This document shows, in pieces, positions 42,803-56,100 of a DNA stretch of 64,000 bases. The DNA comes from Phoronis australis. Taxonomy: Eukaryota; Phoronida; Phoronidae. The notes under the pieces were generated by a model. The model saw nothing but the letters and a program-made list of their open reading frames with translations, did not search any database and was not told the origin of the DNA. The position numbers and the translations under genes were made by a program. Every line of letters begins with the position of its first letter. Position 1 is the first letter of the stretch. Location of the stretch: assembly GCA_002633005.1 (NCBI GenBank), contig NMRA01000001.1, positions 3,957,390-4,021,389 on the forward strand, read 5' to 3'.

Positions 42803-45162
42803 TGAGGGAGCGGTTTTGTTTACGACACAGGTCATGCAAAGACCAGAGGTGCGTTCCTTAGACGCAAGAATCTCGTGAAAAAATAAGATCGGTACCTTTC
42901 TAACGTACGCTAGCAAAGCAACTGAAGTGATTTGTCGTCGATGCTGGAATGTTGAATTATGGGATAGAATTCACTGCTGCTGTTCCATGATTCATGCAAA
43001 AGTTTCAATTCGCAAGTACTTCGCGAGGATCTCGGTTCTACGGAACACGACCCAGCTGCTGTTTGAACACACTAGGAACACGCTGTCGAGCGGAAGTGGA
43101 AAGCTTCTGATTGTGTCAGGCTTAGTAGGACTTCAAAGCTTGTATGTAATCAGTGCCCTAAAAACAATTACGATGGACAAAAATGGAATTCCAAGAGCGT
43201 TGCTTGGTCTACTTTTGCAAATTAACTACTTGATGTTAAATGCTTCATCAGGGGTCAATTCCTAGTTTATTTATTTTATTTATTATAAACTTAAAATGAA
43301 GGTCACCTCTACAGTTCCGAGAGGGTGCACGTGTACATTTGGAAATATATTACAAGACAGTATGAACGATCGCTTATACTTATGTTTTGAAAAACGTTCA
43401 TCACAACAAATTTCAATTTTTGCAGCGTCATAGAGAAACGTCCCAATGCTGCTAATTTCGGATCACCGTATTTCAGAAATGTGTGATAGCATTCATATGA
43501 AACATTCAGATATAATGTCTTATGCACTGTTATCCAATGTGCTGACAAGAATAGTTTTTAAACTGCTGCACTTTTGCATGAGGGGCTATCATATATAAGA
43601 CTTTTTTGATTTTCATAAAAAAAACAATCATAAGTGGTCCAAAACGGAAACGAAAGTATATTTTAGAAAATGTAACAGAGTTTTGGAGATTTCGTCTTGA
43701 CCTTTATGTCAAATCTTTAGGCAAATCTTACGCTAACAGGATTTGCATGTAAGTGGACTGTAAAGCGTGCGCTGTTTACCCCCAGAGTATAGAACTTAGT
43801 CCTAAGCACATCAAAAGCTTGATGGCGCCGTCAGGGATTGAAGTGACCTGGTCGCCATTCACGGGCTTGGTTGACTGTGCTGGATGAGATAATAATATTG
43901 CGGTCGTACACCAACACGCCTGTTTAGCGTACGAGTTTCAAAGTAAAGAAAAAACTAACTATACTTAAGGTAAACGACCAACATGACTGTTTTTTAACAT
44001 TCTACATTTGTATTTCCACAGTAAATAGTGTTTAAAATCAAAACAGTTAACTTGATCTATGACTTGTAATACCTATCACATAGTAATCATATTAAATGTT
44101 GAATGAATTACAGAACCATAAATTATAAGCTCAACAAATTCAATCCCAACTTTAACTCTGTGAACATGCTGGAGTTTATTGAGTAACGAATTTCAAACTG
44201 CATTATAGACATTATTAAACTCTGATTAAAGTATAATTATTAAACTAACAATTCTTACTATTATATAATCATTAAAGTATCAAAAACGCTCGCGGACAAT
44301 TTGCCACGTGACCACAAGAACCCAGCAATATGTCAGCTTTAAGTAGTTGACTGTGGCAATGCGTTTTTGATAGCGGATCAGTTGAAATACATCCCCCTAA
44401 ACGTCGTCGCTGGGATCTGTGTTCATCTTTATGTTCGTTGTTTGAATGTTCGGATAAGGAAGTTGCTTCTTTCACCTAGCACTGATGCTTATTCATCCAA
44501 AACATTACCACTCATTGTCCGATTCGTCGACATGTCTACCATTGATGGACAATCAGCTGAGACAATCATAGCTACATAGCGGAGATAAGTCTTAATTTCC
44601 AGCGTGTCGGCAGCGTTACATCTCCGCGTAAGTAAGATAGTTTTTGAAATATCTAAACGGTTAAAAGATATGTTATTTATGATATACCTTCACTTATCAG
44701 TGATATCTTAACTGTTCACATTCACTAGACTCACAAACAGTGAGAAGTTTGCAAGTAGGACTTCACACCTCCTGTGAAATTTAGGCTAACCAGTATCGTA
44801 TGTAAATCTCCGAGTTCGGGAGTTTTGCATGTCGGAGGGCGTGTTCGATGATGAGGGTAACTTGTCGATTCTCTCCTATAGATGGCGTCAGTGTATACTT
44901 TTACGTCTGATATTGCAAAACGGGATTTGCTAAATGGGAATTGTTCATGCTCAATGCTCTTAGACTTTTGTTGTACCAGTCATCCTCGTGGCTTACTTCC
45001 TGCAACAGAGAAAAACGTATGATACGCTAATGTATCCATTTAAAACTTAACGCATTCGCATCGATACTAGAATCATTTAAGGGACACAAAATTTTGTTTT
45101 AACCTATCAAAACGTTTTACCCGAGACAATGGCCCGTGTTATGACATACATGGTCGCCCTAA

Positions 45163-45188
45163 ACATATATTGTCGACACAATATATGT
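45163..45188. repeat. Perfect 11-base inverted repeat (stem-loop)
   Basis: ACATATATTGT and ACAATATATGT are exact reverse complements separated by CGAC. It lies about 100 bases before the TIR element at 45296. The function is unknown and it could be chance in AT-rich DNA. Confidence 0.6.
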
Positions 45189-45295
45189 CACAACAGCCCA
45201 GAGTGTAATTTTTGTACTCGAAATCGAACTCGAAATGATTTTTACTCTATTCTACAAGTTTTGTGCGAGCTCAGCTCAAGAAAAATGTCTAGTAT

Positions 45296-45873
45296 CAGTG
45301 GCGGATCTTGGGTATCACAAGGGGGGTGACCAACATTTTGTCTGTAAACATTTGATCAAAGCACGATTGTAGATGCGCATAGCACCGAATGGGGGNTCTT
45401 AAGTTAAGGTTTGACAAAGAGAGAATTATGAGTTTCTGAGTTATTCACTAAGGCTTCGATTAAAATTCGCATCTTACCAGTAGCTTCTGTTTTTTCATCA
45501 TCACTCAGATTCCATTTTGTTTAAAAAATGAAGTAATTTTCTTCATTGCACAGTGGAGCAGACGACGGAAACGGAGTCGTAGTGCCCAGCGCCACTGCCG
45601 GTCGCCTGAGATATCGCGGAAGAGCCTATAGGCCTACTTAGCCATAGTTCCGTTATGATTGCGCCGTGTTTCGAATTTGGCACTTGAAATTGGATCTGAG
45701 CCCCCGCCCCCCAACAATAAACCTGCACAACTTTAAATCTTGTTTCAGCCGTATAATTTTAATTACCGGGGTTAACTTATAAGCTCAACGATTCCCTACG
45801 CTCTTGCTGTTTTATTTTTTGCGGCAGCCAACGAGGGGTGCCCGGGCCCCCTGGCCCCCCCAAATCCGCCTAT
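45296..45873. mobile_element. TIR element, about 580 bases, GGATCCGCC-end family
   Basis: The left end is CAGTGGCGGATCTTGGG and the complement of the right end is CATAGGCGGATTTGGGGGG. These are the same type of ends as at 2634-2794 and 9091-9254, but the element is longer. An N at 45396 shows an unresolved base or tiny gap within it. No transposase-like ORF. Confidence 0.65.
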
Positions 45874-47404
45874 GAGTATTATGCTCTCGAGTACACTTTG
45901 ATTTAGGCGGATGACTGTCTAATCCTAGCTAGTTGCATTTGATGACCCCAGTTAGCATTAAGTTCGAGTCTGAACTCGAAATTTCGAGTTTTTGTACTGA
46001 AAATTTCAAATCTCGAATTTATGGGTCATCAAGTGCGAATTTGGATAAAATGCTCATCGTAGCAAACCACAGAAAAACAGACATTCATCTTGACATCTTA
46101 TTATGGTAGAACCTAAAATGTCAAAATTAATTTCTACTTCCATTTCGAGCACAGAGATTAGGCCCAGGACCCCTGAAACTCAGCAAAACGCTTTACGACA
46201 AGTCTGACTAACGCTTTAGAAGAGACAATTCATGGCAATCAGGAAAGACTGAACCACAAGATCCACTTTGTTATACCACCACAAAGCGTTGTTGCTGAAT
46301 ACTGCTTTTATCGATGACTTGGATGTACTAATGTCTAAGTCACACAAATGTTCCAACGCCGACTTTCCGGGAAAAGATATCGGGCGACAATTGGTGGCAC
46401 TGAACAGTTAAACTGCGGCCGCGGCCAATTTGAACTGCCAAAATATTGAAATCTAGGGGTAGGCCAGGCTTGGGGCATTTTCTAGTTAGGTATTGTATGT
46501 AGGCCAAGTGAATGTGTTTTTTTTTGTATTTGTGAACATGCTGAGAATGAAAAAAGGCCACTTTCTCGGCTGTAGCTGCACTCTTCTTCAAGATGGTGGC
46601 CCCCTGTTGCAATTGTGCATTGCTGTGTAGCAACTTAGAAATTGGCCGCGATTTTAGGTAGCCCTCAAACAAGCCAGATTTGCAAAAAAAAACTAGTTGG
46701 CTGACAGTACTTTTAGACCACATTTTTGGAATCGGTAGGAAATTTGCTTTCGGAACCTTATGTTGGCTTTAGTCGAGCATCGGCAGGGAAACGGTGGTTT
46801 TGGGGTGAAAAGTGCCGATTTTGCATTTTTGTGCTCACATTTTTCTTAGTCTAGCTTGGTTTACACTGGGAGTGAAAGGGTCAAAAATACAAGAGAGAAC
46901 AAAGTTTCTGTGCTCATCTGTAGGGCATGTGATGTGAAATTACTCAAAACTTTTCTTTTTTGACAGAGTGAAGGAAGGGTGAAGAGTCCATTGACGTGTG
47001 TTCTGATAGGCAAACCCCTGTGAGAACTGTTCAGTGCCTCCATTGGGCGATGATCGCGAGATGATAGATCGTTGGACTGTCGGTGCCAATAAGAAATCGG
47101 CGCACCATTAGTCAAACTTAAACGGATACTTATAAACCCGTTTCAGTGCTTTCAGTTACTTTAGTTCTACGATGTTAAAGTGATCTGATAGAGGTACTCA
47201 TAATCTGATCACAGGTGAACCGGATTTGTTAATAATATCTTTTTGAGATTCCCGACTGATTTCCCAGTTGCTGGATATTGGCAATTTCGACGTCCGAGCC
47301 AATTAATATTCAGCCAACGTTTACAGTCATCGCTCAACGTCCGGGCCAATGTCAAGGACACCACTATTCCCCTGCTTATTATTGTCAAGATAGGAACCAA
47401 TATT

Positions 47405-47473
47405 GCTGGTGCTGATTCTGGTGCTGCTGGTGCTGTTGCTGCTGGTACTGCTGCTGCTGCTGCTGCTGCTGTT
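47405..47473. repeat. GCT-rich trinucleotide microsatellite
   Basis: Interrupted GCT/GGT triplets end in an uninterrupted GCT run. It creates poly-Ala ORFs on both strands that have no flanking conserved sequence. Confidence 0.9.
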
Positions 47474-47870
47474 ATTGAACGGGCTGCTGGTGCCACTATT
47501 ACGGCTACCGCCTTACTAACCAAGAGACGCAGGGGTCTGCTTCTCGAAGAGTCGTGGTATTGGGTTTTGTCTTACGATTTTCCGCTAAAAATCAGCCTAC
47601 GGATGACTTAGCTTGTTTCACGAAAACAGGGTAAAGCTGAAAGTAAAAAATCTGCCTACAATTCACATTGAAAAGACTGAAATCTGTAGTCTGGTCAACT
47701 AGACAAAGGATAAACTGTAAAAGTTTTGAGAAAATCAACTGAGTATCAACTTTTGGCCAACATAGTCAGACTTCGGAGATAAAAGTCAATAGTCTCTTCG
47801 AGAAACCCCAAGACACAATGAATTTCAACAGACTTCCCATTGGTAACGCATGCTTGTGGTGATTATGAGT

Positions 47871-50065
47871 TCATTGCATGAGGTCACTCACCATGGTGTA
47901 ATCTGTGGCCATTCCAAGTTGAGTCTGTCGAGCTAAATTATGATGCCCTGGATGACTCATGCCTCCCATAGGTGTCGTGGAAAATTGAGGCATTGGCGAG
48001 TATGTGTTTGACATCTGTGGGTAGCGCGCCATGTTGTTCATGTTTGTATGAGTCGGATAAGCGTACGGTGAGCGTGTTGCTGTGGGATAAATATTCCTCA
48101 TCATGCTGTTGCATGCCGGAATAACTGGGGAGAGAGACTTGGCCAACTGCTTTTCTTGTTTCCGGTACTTTGCACGACGATTTTGAAACCACACCTGAAG
48201 AAATTGGTAAAGTGGCCATCATGATCGTCAAGATTATTAAACATGCTATTTTCTTTACATTCACACAGGATGAGTTTCGTCCCTGAAAAGATATTACTAA
48301 AATATTAAACATTTCGTAACTTTCAGCCCCGTTGCCTTTTTTATTGCTGTTTTTGTAAAACAGTTATTTAAGAAGTATGTGGCGTCAGTGAGTACCCATA
48401 ATGCATGAGTCAGCTGTAACTCACTACGGTGGCCATTTTAGGCGGTGGTGCTCTACTAAATAGATGTTAAACTAAAAAAATCATATTGGATTCAGTTCAG
48501 TTTTGAAAATATTTGGAAATATTTTGAATGAGCATTATTTGGGCTGAGCTAACTTGCTTTATAATTGCATGTTCTATGAGGTTTTTAACTAACATGAATA
48601 GGGAAAGGTATCTTTAAGTTAGTGTATAGGAAACAAAATATAAACGCTTAAAGAATGGGTAAAAGTAGTGATCTGGTGTTGACACATTCAAAAAGGATGC
48701 AGATGTTAGGTATTGCCTCAGAGGTTTTATACACTCTACTAAGTGACATAACAATTCGTTTGAGCTAGATTAAACACTACGTGAAATTTTTTACTCTACA
48801 TATTTTGTAATGCAATTTGACGCGATTGCATGGTTGTGTCTTTTGGTTTTACTTACGTCATCGAGAAACAGAATACCTTTATATTTGTATAATTATGAAG
48901 TCGTTGAAATAAAAAATATGTAGGTTATTTTTATAATTCAGATCATTTATTCATGTTTGCGTGTTTAATCTTGAATTTAATTAGGATTTAAATTTAATTG
49001 TTTTTAAAATAGTATTAAATATTTTACACAGATTTACAAAATTTTAAAGCATACCTCTATAAAAATCTTAAAAGTATCTCATAATTGCGTAAAGTTTTCC
49101 CCTGGCAAAACGGCAGAACTTAGCTTAAGATCTCAAGGGTACTTCATTTAAGCACAATAAACATCCTGATTATCATATAAAGAAAGAATTTCATCACGTC
49201 TGACTAACTTACCATCTGACCACGTTCTAATAGACAATCTGCATCAATACTATAATTTAGGGTTTACTTATTGAACGTCTAATAAACCCACTTCACTTTT
49301 ACCGACTATACATACAGATGAATGGTGCTAATTTGTTGTTACAAAACAACTGTAATTAGTGTTTAGTTCTACACATCATCGACCCTGGAAGAGAGACAGG
49401 CTTAAAACCCCTGACACTGCCATAGAAATATTAATTAGCATTCGACACCGTCTCGTCTAAAGGCTTTCTGACAAAACGACCGCAGAACGTTATACCTTTG
49501 TCGAGATATTTCAAGTCAAATGTCAATAGTGATACGAGTTGAAGTAGAAAGCTGGTCAATAAAATTCTGGTCTCAGCGGACAAGCAGTTAATTTAATTAG
49601 TTGAACTAATGGGTATTTCTAAGTCATTTCGAACAAGTTCTGAAACGAATTGCCAAGTGCTTTAAGGTTTAACGCCCCCTTTTCAGAATTAAAATGTTCT
49701 CCTTATTGGAAAAAAATACGAAAAATTACATTTTAGGTGCATCTGTGATTGGAGTGAACAGAAGATTTTTAACCTCTTGTTTTCATACCGGCAGTCCAAA
49801 AAAATAATTTCTTGATGTCGCCGGTTAAATATTTGTAATTTCTAACAAATGAATCGAATGAATCGTATCGAATCAATTGTTTCACCATGAATTCAAGTCC
49901 AATTCCAGTCAAGTTATAAATTCAGTTGTTAGCTAAACGAACAATCGAAGGAAAGTAAGTGTTCAAATTTTACAGCAAAGTCCGAACATGCATGAAGTAT
50001 TATTCATTTTTCCAATAATTTTGGTAGACACGGTTTACTGCTCTGAAAATTTAGTAGCGCGCGCG

Positions 50066-50112
<47 letters not shown>

Positions 50113-53100
50113 ACACTGCCTGAATAATACAATATCACCTATAAGTGAATGATTATCTCTCGGAAATCGTAAGTAAGAACGTAGCAAAAGACTTCGTTAT
50201 ATACATCTGCCTGTTGGTGGCACGGAGAGCTGCACTGGTATGCATGAACATGACCAAGAATATTTGAAAGAAACGAAAATAACGCCGCATATCGTTTTAA
50301 AAATTATCTGATTGCCCAACGTTCCAGTGCAGTGTACAAACGTGCACATTTGCAGACAGCAACTACGCTGCCGAGGAAGAAGATCGCACGCAATTTGCGG
50401 GCACTTTTAATAATCACTATTACTAATGCTATTAATGTAACGTGACAGCTATTTTATAGCGGACGTATAAAATCAGAGTCGTATATCAGGAAAAAAAGCT
50501 TGTTCGATATCCAAGACAAATTAGATTAATGTAACAGTCCCAAATGTATTCCGTAGTCAAAGTGCCTTCATCACGTCGCTCATACAATAGCAGACAAAAC
50601 AATAAATACACATAATTCACAAACCTTTATTTTCGATTTATTAATCCTTGTTACCTCTCTGGGTTGAAAACGCTATTTGATGGCAAGCTATTTACCTTGA
50701 CTTAAAAGTAACGAAAATGACTTCGATATTCCAAATTTGTTTTATTTCATTATTCCAGTTACATCTTTCATGTTTTTTTATTTTCTATTATATGAAATCA
50801 ATGGCCGAGCCACATTCACGACATCATCTCAGTCTTAATGAGTCTGCTCTCAAATAGCAATAACTATGGTTATCACTCTTAATTATAGCATTATAAATCC
50901 GACATTAAAACAACAAACAATAGTTTTCCCTCAGTAGTCAGAAAACACAGTGTTTATATACCTGAACTAATAAAACGAAGACTGAAATTTCACAAAAAAT
51001 ACCTCTTCTTGTTTTTTGATCTTTGGGCTGAATACCATTTCGTCTCTTCTGACATGATGCCATGATAATTAATTCAAACTTTTGAAACAGAAAAGTTTAT
51101 TTTGACACCTTGTTCTTTCATATTTTTAGAACACTCACCTGCAAAAATGTGCCATTGAAAACTGCAATTAGCACAAGCTACAAGCCACTACAGAAATTAG
51201 TACTTAAATTTATGTCTTATTCGTGAAGCCCGTTTGCACTTTTACTTTTTGTCATCCTTTCATTTTCATTCATCTCATGTTCTGTTTTCTTATGATTTCT
51301 TTTGTACTTTAAAAGTGACCCTGAATAAATAAAAAATAAAAAAAGATTTTCTTGCCAATCTCTTGCCCTCCCTTGTATCCCGGTGGCCACTGAATGGCAC
51401 ACAATTTTGAAATTCGTCGGCAAAATTAGAAATCTGAAATGATATTTTGAAGTGCAGCTTTAGACATACATTTTTCATGAAAGTTTTCTGTTCGCCGGAT
51501 AAAAGTCTAACCATCGAAAATTAAGCCATCTAATATAGATAAACAGAAGTGAAAGTGAATACAATGCGACTGCCGGTATATTGACGACACAGGAATGTGG
51601 CTTATACGCTGTTTTTAAAAACGCAATAAATGTTTATTAATGCGTTACATTCATTTTGAGTGATAGTAATTTGATAGAATTATAAGTAAATTAGTTTTAG
51701 ATAAGACATTGTGAGTCGAGAACGACATATTCTATACCATTTATTGAACAACTTTTGAATAATATTTTCGTACGTCTAAGCAAAGTGAGGAAATGTCAAG
51801 TCTACGTTGTACTCGCTTCCTGTCCACAAGAACGTTGAACAAACTAAACTATTAAATTAACATTTGAAACATGAACATTTTCAAACTTCGTTACACGTCA
51901 ATCTCAAAGGATTTATAGTTTGTCAGGAACTACACACCCGCACACGCACACACACACACACATATAGTCCCAAACACTAAATGCAAGATCGCCATAGGTA
52001 CCTATGACGTCATAACCATACTGAACAACTGTGCCTCTCTTTTCAAAGGAAAATTTGTTCTACTGAAGCCACTGAGCTTTCTAGTTTGTCACAACGGAGA
52101 CATTTCAATGGTTTTCCAAAATCTTCCATAAAAGCTTTACGAGCAAGAATTTTGCGAATACATGTGCAAATACACCAACGATGAGGCACTGGCACTGTTA
52201 CATAACAAAAAGAACTGCTGGAAACATTCAATACTTTTTCAAAAATACTAAAATGAAAATTTTGCGTCATTAACCTTTAATGAATGATTATATTAGTTTT
52301 CAAATTTCTCTAAAAACACGTCAAAATTCAAAAATACAGTATGTTTGAAACTTTAAGAGTTACGATATTTACAGACTAAATCGGCGGACAGTAGAGTGAT
52401 GATCAGGATATTATTGGGAGCGTCGGCCCAACGTGGAAGTCCTTGACTGGGAGATGGTTTAAGAGTAGTAAAAGAAGTCATATGGAAACCCATTTACATC
52501 CTAGAATAGCACCATACATTAACTGAAACGCAATTATCGCTTCTCACCATCACGCCAGAATGACCTCTGTTATGTACTCAACGTACGTAATTTTTCAAAT
52601 TTATTTTTATAGGTCCCACCCAGTCGATGAGACAGGTTGCCCCGCAACGTCTGTAATAAATCAACAGTTGTTCAGAAATAAAGGTTCATAATTTTCATTT
52701 ATTGTTAACAAACTTTCGTTTTTTCTCGCAATTATTTAACTTGTAGCTTTTCGGAGACTATTGTTAGATGAAATGGTTTCACTAGTATTAAAATTTTACT
52801 CTAAATATGTTATCAAGATGCTTCCTAAAATGCTTTGTAATAAAAATTCTTTATCAGAATAGGCCTACTATCAACCAAATCGGGATAACTTACGCAGAAC
52901 ACCGATGCGATGCCCAGGTTACATGAAAAAAATTACCATGAGCATCTATAACCAACATTATGTCTTTGAAAAAGAAAAAAACAACAACACAAAACAGATT
53001 ATAAATTCATTTGTCTTTTGAATTATTGACATTTCTTTGACAGCGTTCTTAAAACCTCGGTCGCAAATACCCTTACCAGTGGATGCGAACATCGTGCGAA

Positions 53101-56100
53101 CGACAATTTACGCGTCCAAAGCTCCTAGACTTCCCTGCCCACGCGCAGCTCGGTCTGCTCGCTCACAAAAATTCTTCTCTCGCGCACGCTATTCCCTTCC
53201 CGCTATCCCTTTCCCTTCTCACAGATATATTTCTTTGCTTACGGACAGACCAACCTTCCTCACGCACATTATTCCTTGTCCGCGATGCCACTTCCCCTTT
53301 GAGGACAAACTCATCATTGAGCTCCTGGAATGTTTCGTTGCTGTGTCATTTTTTCGATGAATTATTCGAATATCGGAAATCAAATAGAAATAATCATTTT
53401 CTCACTACATACTGTGAATGTCATGAACTTTATCAAATTTCGTTTAAAAAATTATCGATAGTTTACCAATACTCGTGTTCACTAGAACACCTGCTTACGA
53501 GTTCGTTGACCGACATGTATTATTGAGCGTAGAGTTCAATAGCATTTTCACTGTATCATTAATTACATTGCCAATACGTAATCATTCGATTTGTTTTTGT
53601 TTTCATTTTTAAAGCTTAGAGGCAGTAGTTGTCGTAGGCAAGGAATTATGTGCGGAATCAGGGTTGGAAAATTTTGTGTGTGGGCAGGCGCAAGTGCACG
53701 CATGCAGGGAATCTAGGTGCCTTGATTTCGTTCAGGCATTTCAAGGCAGCCTTAAGAGATAGGAGGTCCTGTCCAGGATTTTTACAAACTCGTTACCAAA
53801 ACCCGTCATCTCAGCCTTCCGTATGTCTTGAGAATATTGTAAGAACGGCTTGCCGAATTCAACAGAAATCGATATGGAACCGCGACGTTTTATTACCCTT
53901 CTTTAGTGGCTAACATGTATTTTTCCAATTATTCTGTGTAAACGAATTCGTCATCGAAACAATAAAGGTTTTACGGCCGAAAATACACTTTTGAAAATTG
54001 CCGTTGGGTGGGAGAGACTTCTTGAAGTTATTACCTTGACCAGAGCTGTATAAGAACAAAATCCGTCTTGTTTTTGCGATTTTGTTACATGCTGTCGCTG
54101 AAGTCAAGCCTTATGTCCAGTAAACACTACTTGTCTAAAAATACCGGGTAATACCAGTAAGATGAGTATCTTCGGAATTGCATGTAACTTTGGTTACATA
54201 TTCATAATATAGAGAAATATTTTAGAAAAATCTATTGTCCTTTGTTTTTGGCTCAATTTCGCGAGGTTTTAAAATTTTTAGCCGTAAATTTCAACCAATC
54301 GAAATCAAAATAAATGCAAATGTAATGTTAATATCCCGGAGAATCAAAAAAGAAAATTTCAGAAAACTTGTTCTCACATTTTAGCTTGATTGTTTGAACT
54401 GAGTAATCGTTTTGCGTTCGGAAAAACAATAAAAATTCACAAAATTGAGGATACGTTTTCGGCCAATGCCAGAAATTTTCAGATAAGAGAGATACACGAT
54501 TTCATTCCTCTATTGTGTGACTTACAAGAACCACGTTCGATTTTGTAGGAAATTCGATTGTCATTGTGCAGTCACTCTTCAAACAAGGACACTCTTGCTG
54601 AGAACCGGTACTCGCAGTGATCACAGTTTATTCTCATTGCAAGTTGATTACTGCGTAAATATTAGCAATTGAGCGCTAGCTACCTATGGTTGACATCGAT
54701 CTTTCTAAATATTCACATGTTAGGTTTTTTCTCAGATGTCAACTCTAATACGCTCAAAATAATCTACCACCTATCGAATGAGGATTAGCTCCGCCAGCCA
54801 CGATAACGTTTGACTACGAAAGCAGGGTTCCAAGTTGGGACTCCGCGCTGAGGCTGGTCTTGGAAAAGTATTGTACTCGCATATTGTGGCCCTTTAATCG
54901 ATTGAAGATTCTGGAAAACCCAATACATTTCTGTAACTGACAAGTGAGAATTTGCTCCATTGGCAAGGTGAATAGGCCGAAATTAGAACGGTTGGTGGCT
55001 TATGTCTCAGTAAAAGTGGCATTTTCTGTATTTGCATTTTGCTTCATCCAATTTCATTTTCAGACATTGCTTTTCTTTTCATAAGTATTTTCAATTTTAC
55101 CTCAAAATAACACTTAATGTAAATTATTTATTTTCTGTTACTATGTTCACTGGTGATCTTCTAACGGTAGTAAATGACGTCACTTGTCTACCTGATGAGC
55201 AATTTAGATATATCAGTATATATTTGTGTATAAAGTATTTGAATATCATAAATTCTGAAGCATAGAATACTTAATTGCCTTGTTGCTAATACATTTACTT
55301 TTAAGTAACCGCATTAGCAACAATAGTTAAAATTATTGTATTGTATTGTATTGCATTGTATTGCATTGCATTGCATTGCATTGTATTGTATTGTATTGTG
55401 TCTTTGTATATTCCACATTTTCGAATGAGTAAAGCTCTTTGCCATTTTTTTTTCCTTCTTTATTTTCTTTATTTCTCACTGGTTTTGTTTCTCCATGTGC
55501 TTTTCCATTTTAACAAATACTGTTTTTGGAAACCTTATTTCATACATCGATGTAGATTACCAGTCACCCAGTGGCAAATTAGATGATGCGGAATAATTCT
55601 TTCGTGGACTTAGCTGAGAATTGCACGCAACGTTTCTTCGACTGCTTGGAAAATCGAACGTGGCTGGTTTCATTTCTCAAGTAATTCCAGGAACGAATTA
55701 AAAATTTCCGGATCTTATTTCTTATTTCATACAATCAGTCTTAGTGAGATACAGAATTGTCATTGTTAGTCTGTTTTTGGTTTCATTACTAAAACTGCAA
55801 TTTCCAATTTGTTAGACTGGTTACATCATTTATTAGCTAAAAATTACAATTCACTTTCGTATACGCTATTTTAAGGGCCCAAATCCGAAACATCAAACCT
55901 TCGAAACGCGCAATGTCCGACTTTATAATCGAAGACCCCTGCTACAGTGTGACAAGGATTGTAAGCGCTCAACGCGCCTGTAAATAACACGCCTTCTGTA
56001 CAAGTGTATTCTCTAAACAAAAATAATTAGGGATTTGTTATGCAGTGATATGCAATGATATCCACAGGCATCGTATCAACTGAATGCTATCTGTAAAAAA

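Larger units (their letters stand above)
42803..47870. other. Convergent YeeE-like / PROP-like intergenic region
   Basis: About 5 kb between the two 3' ends. It contains a TIR element (45296-45873), a stem-loop at 45163-45188 and a GCT-rich microsatellite (47405-47473). The longest ORFs (42927-43265, 46340-46723 and 47243-47611) show no domain or are repeat-driven. Confidence 0.65.

Noticed and set aside
42927-43265. 112-codon ORF just after the YeeE-like gene
   Set aside because: The transporter ends with TAA at 42800-42802. This ORF has no membrane pattern or family motif continuing it.
47243-47611. ORFs on both strands rich in alanine
   Set aside because: They come from the GCT-rich microsatellite at 47405-47473 and have no conserved flanking sequence.
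50057-50110. Possible CRISPR-like periodicity
   Set aside because: It is a plain CA dinucleotide repeat. No spacer-repeat structure exists in the window.
53037-53526. Two overlapping plus-strand ORFs of 107 and 147 codons
   Set aside because: CT-rich sequence inside the PROP-like intron 2, with no recognisable domain and no matching splice sites.
55341-55586. ORF with Cys-Ile-Ala-Leu repeats
   Set aside because: It is a translation of the TTGTA/TTGCA satellite.
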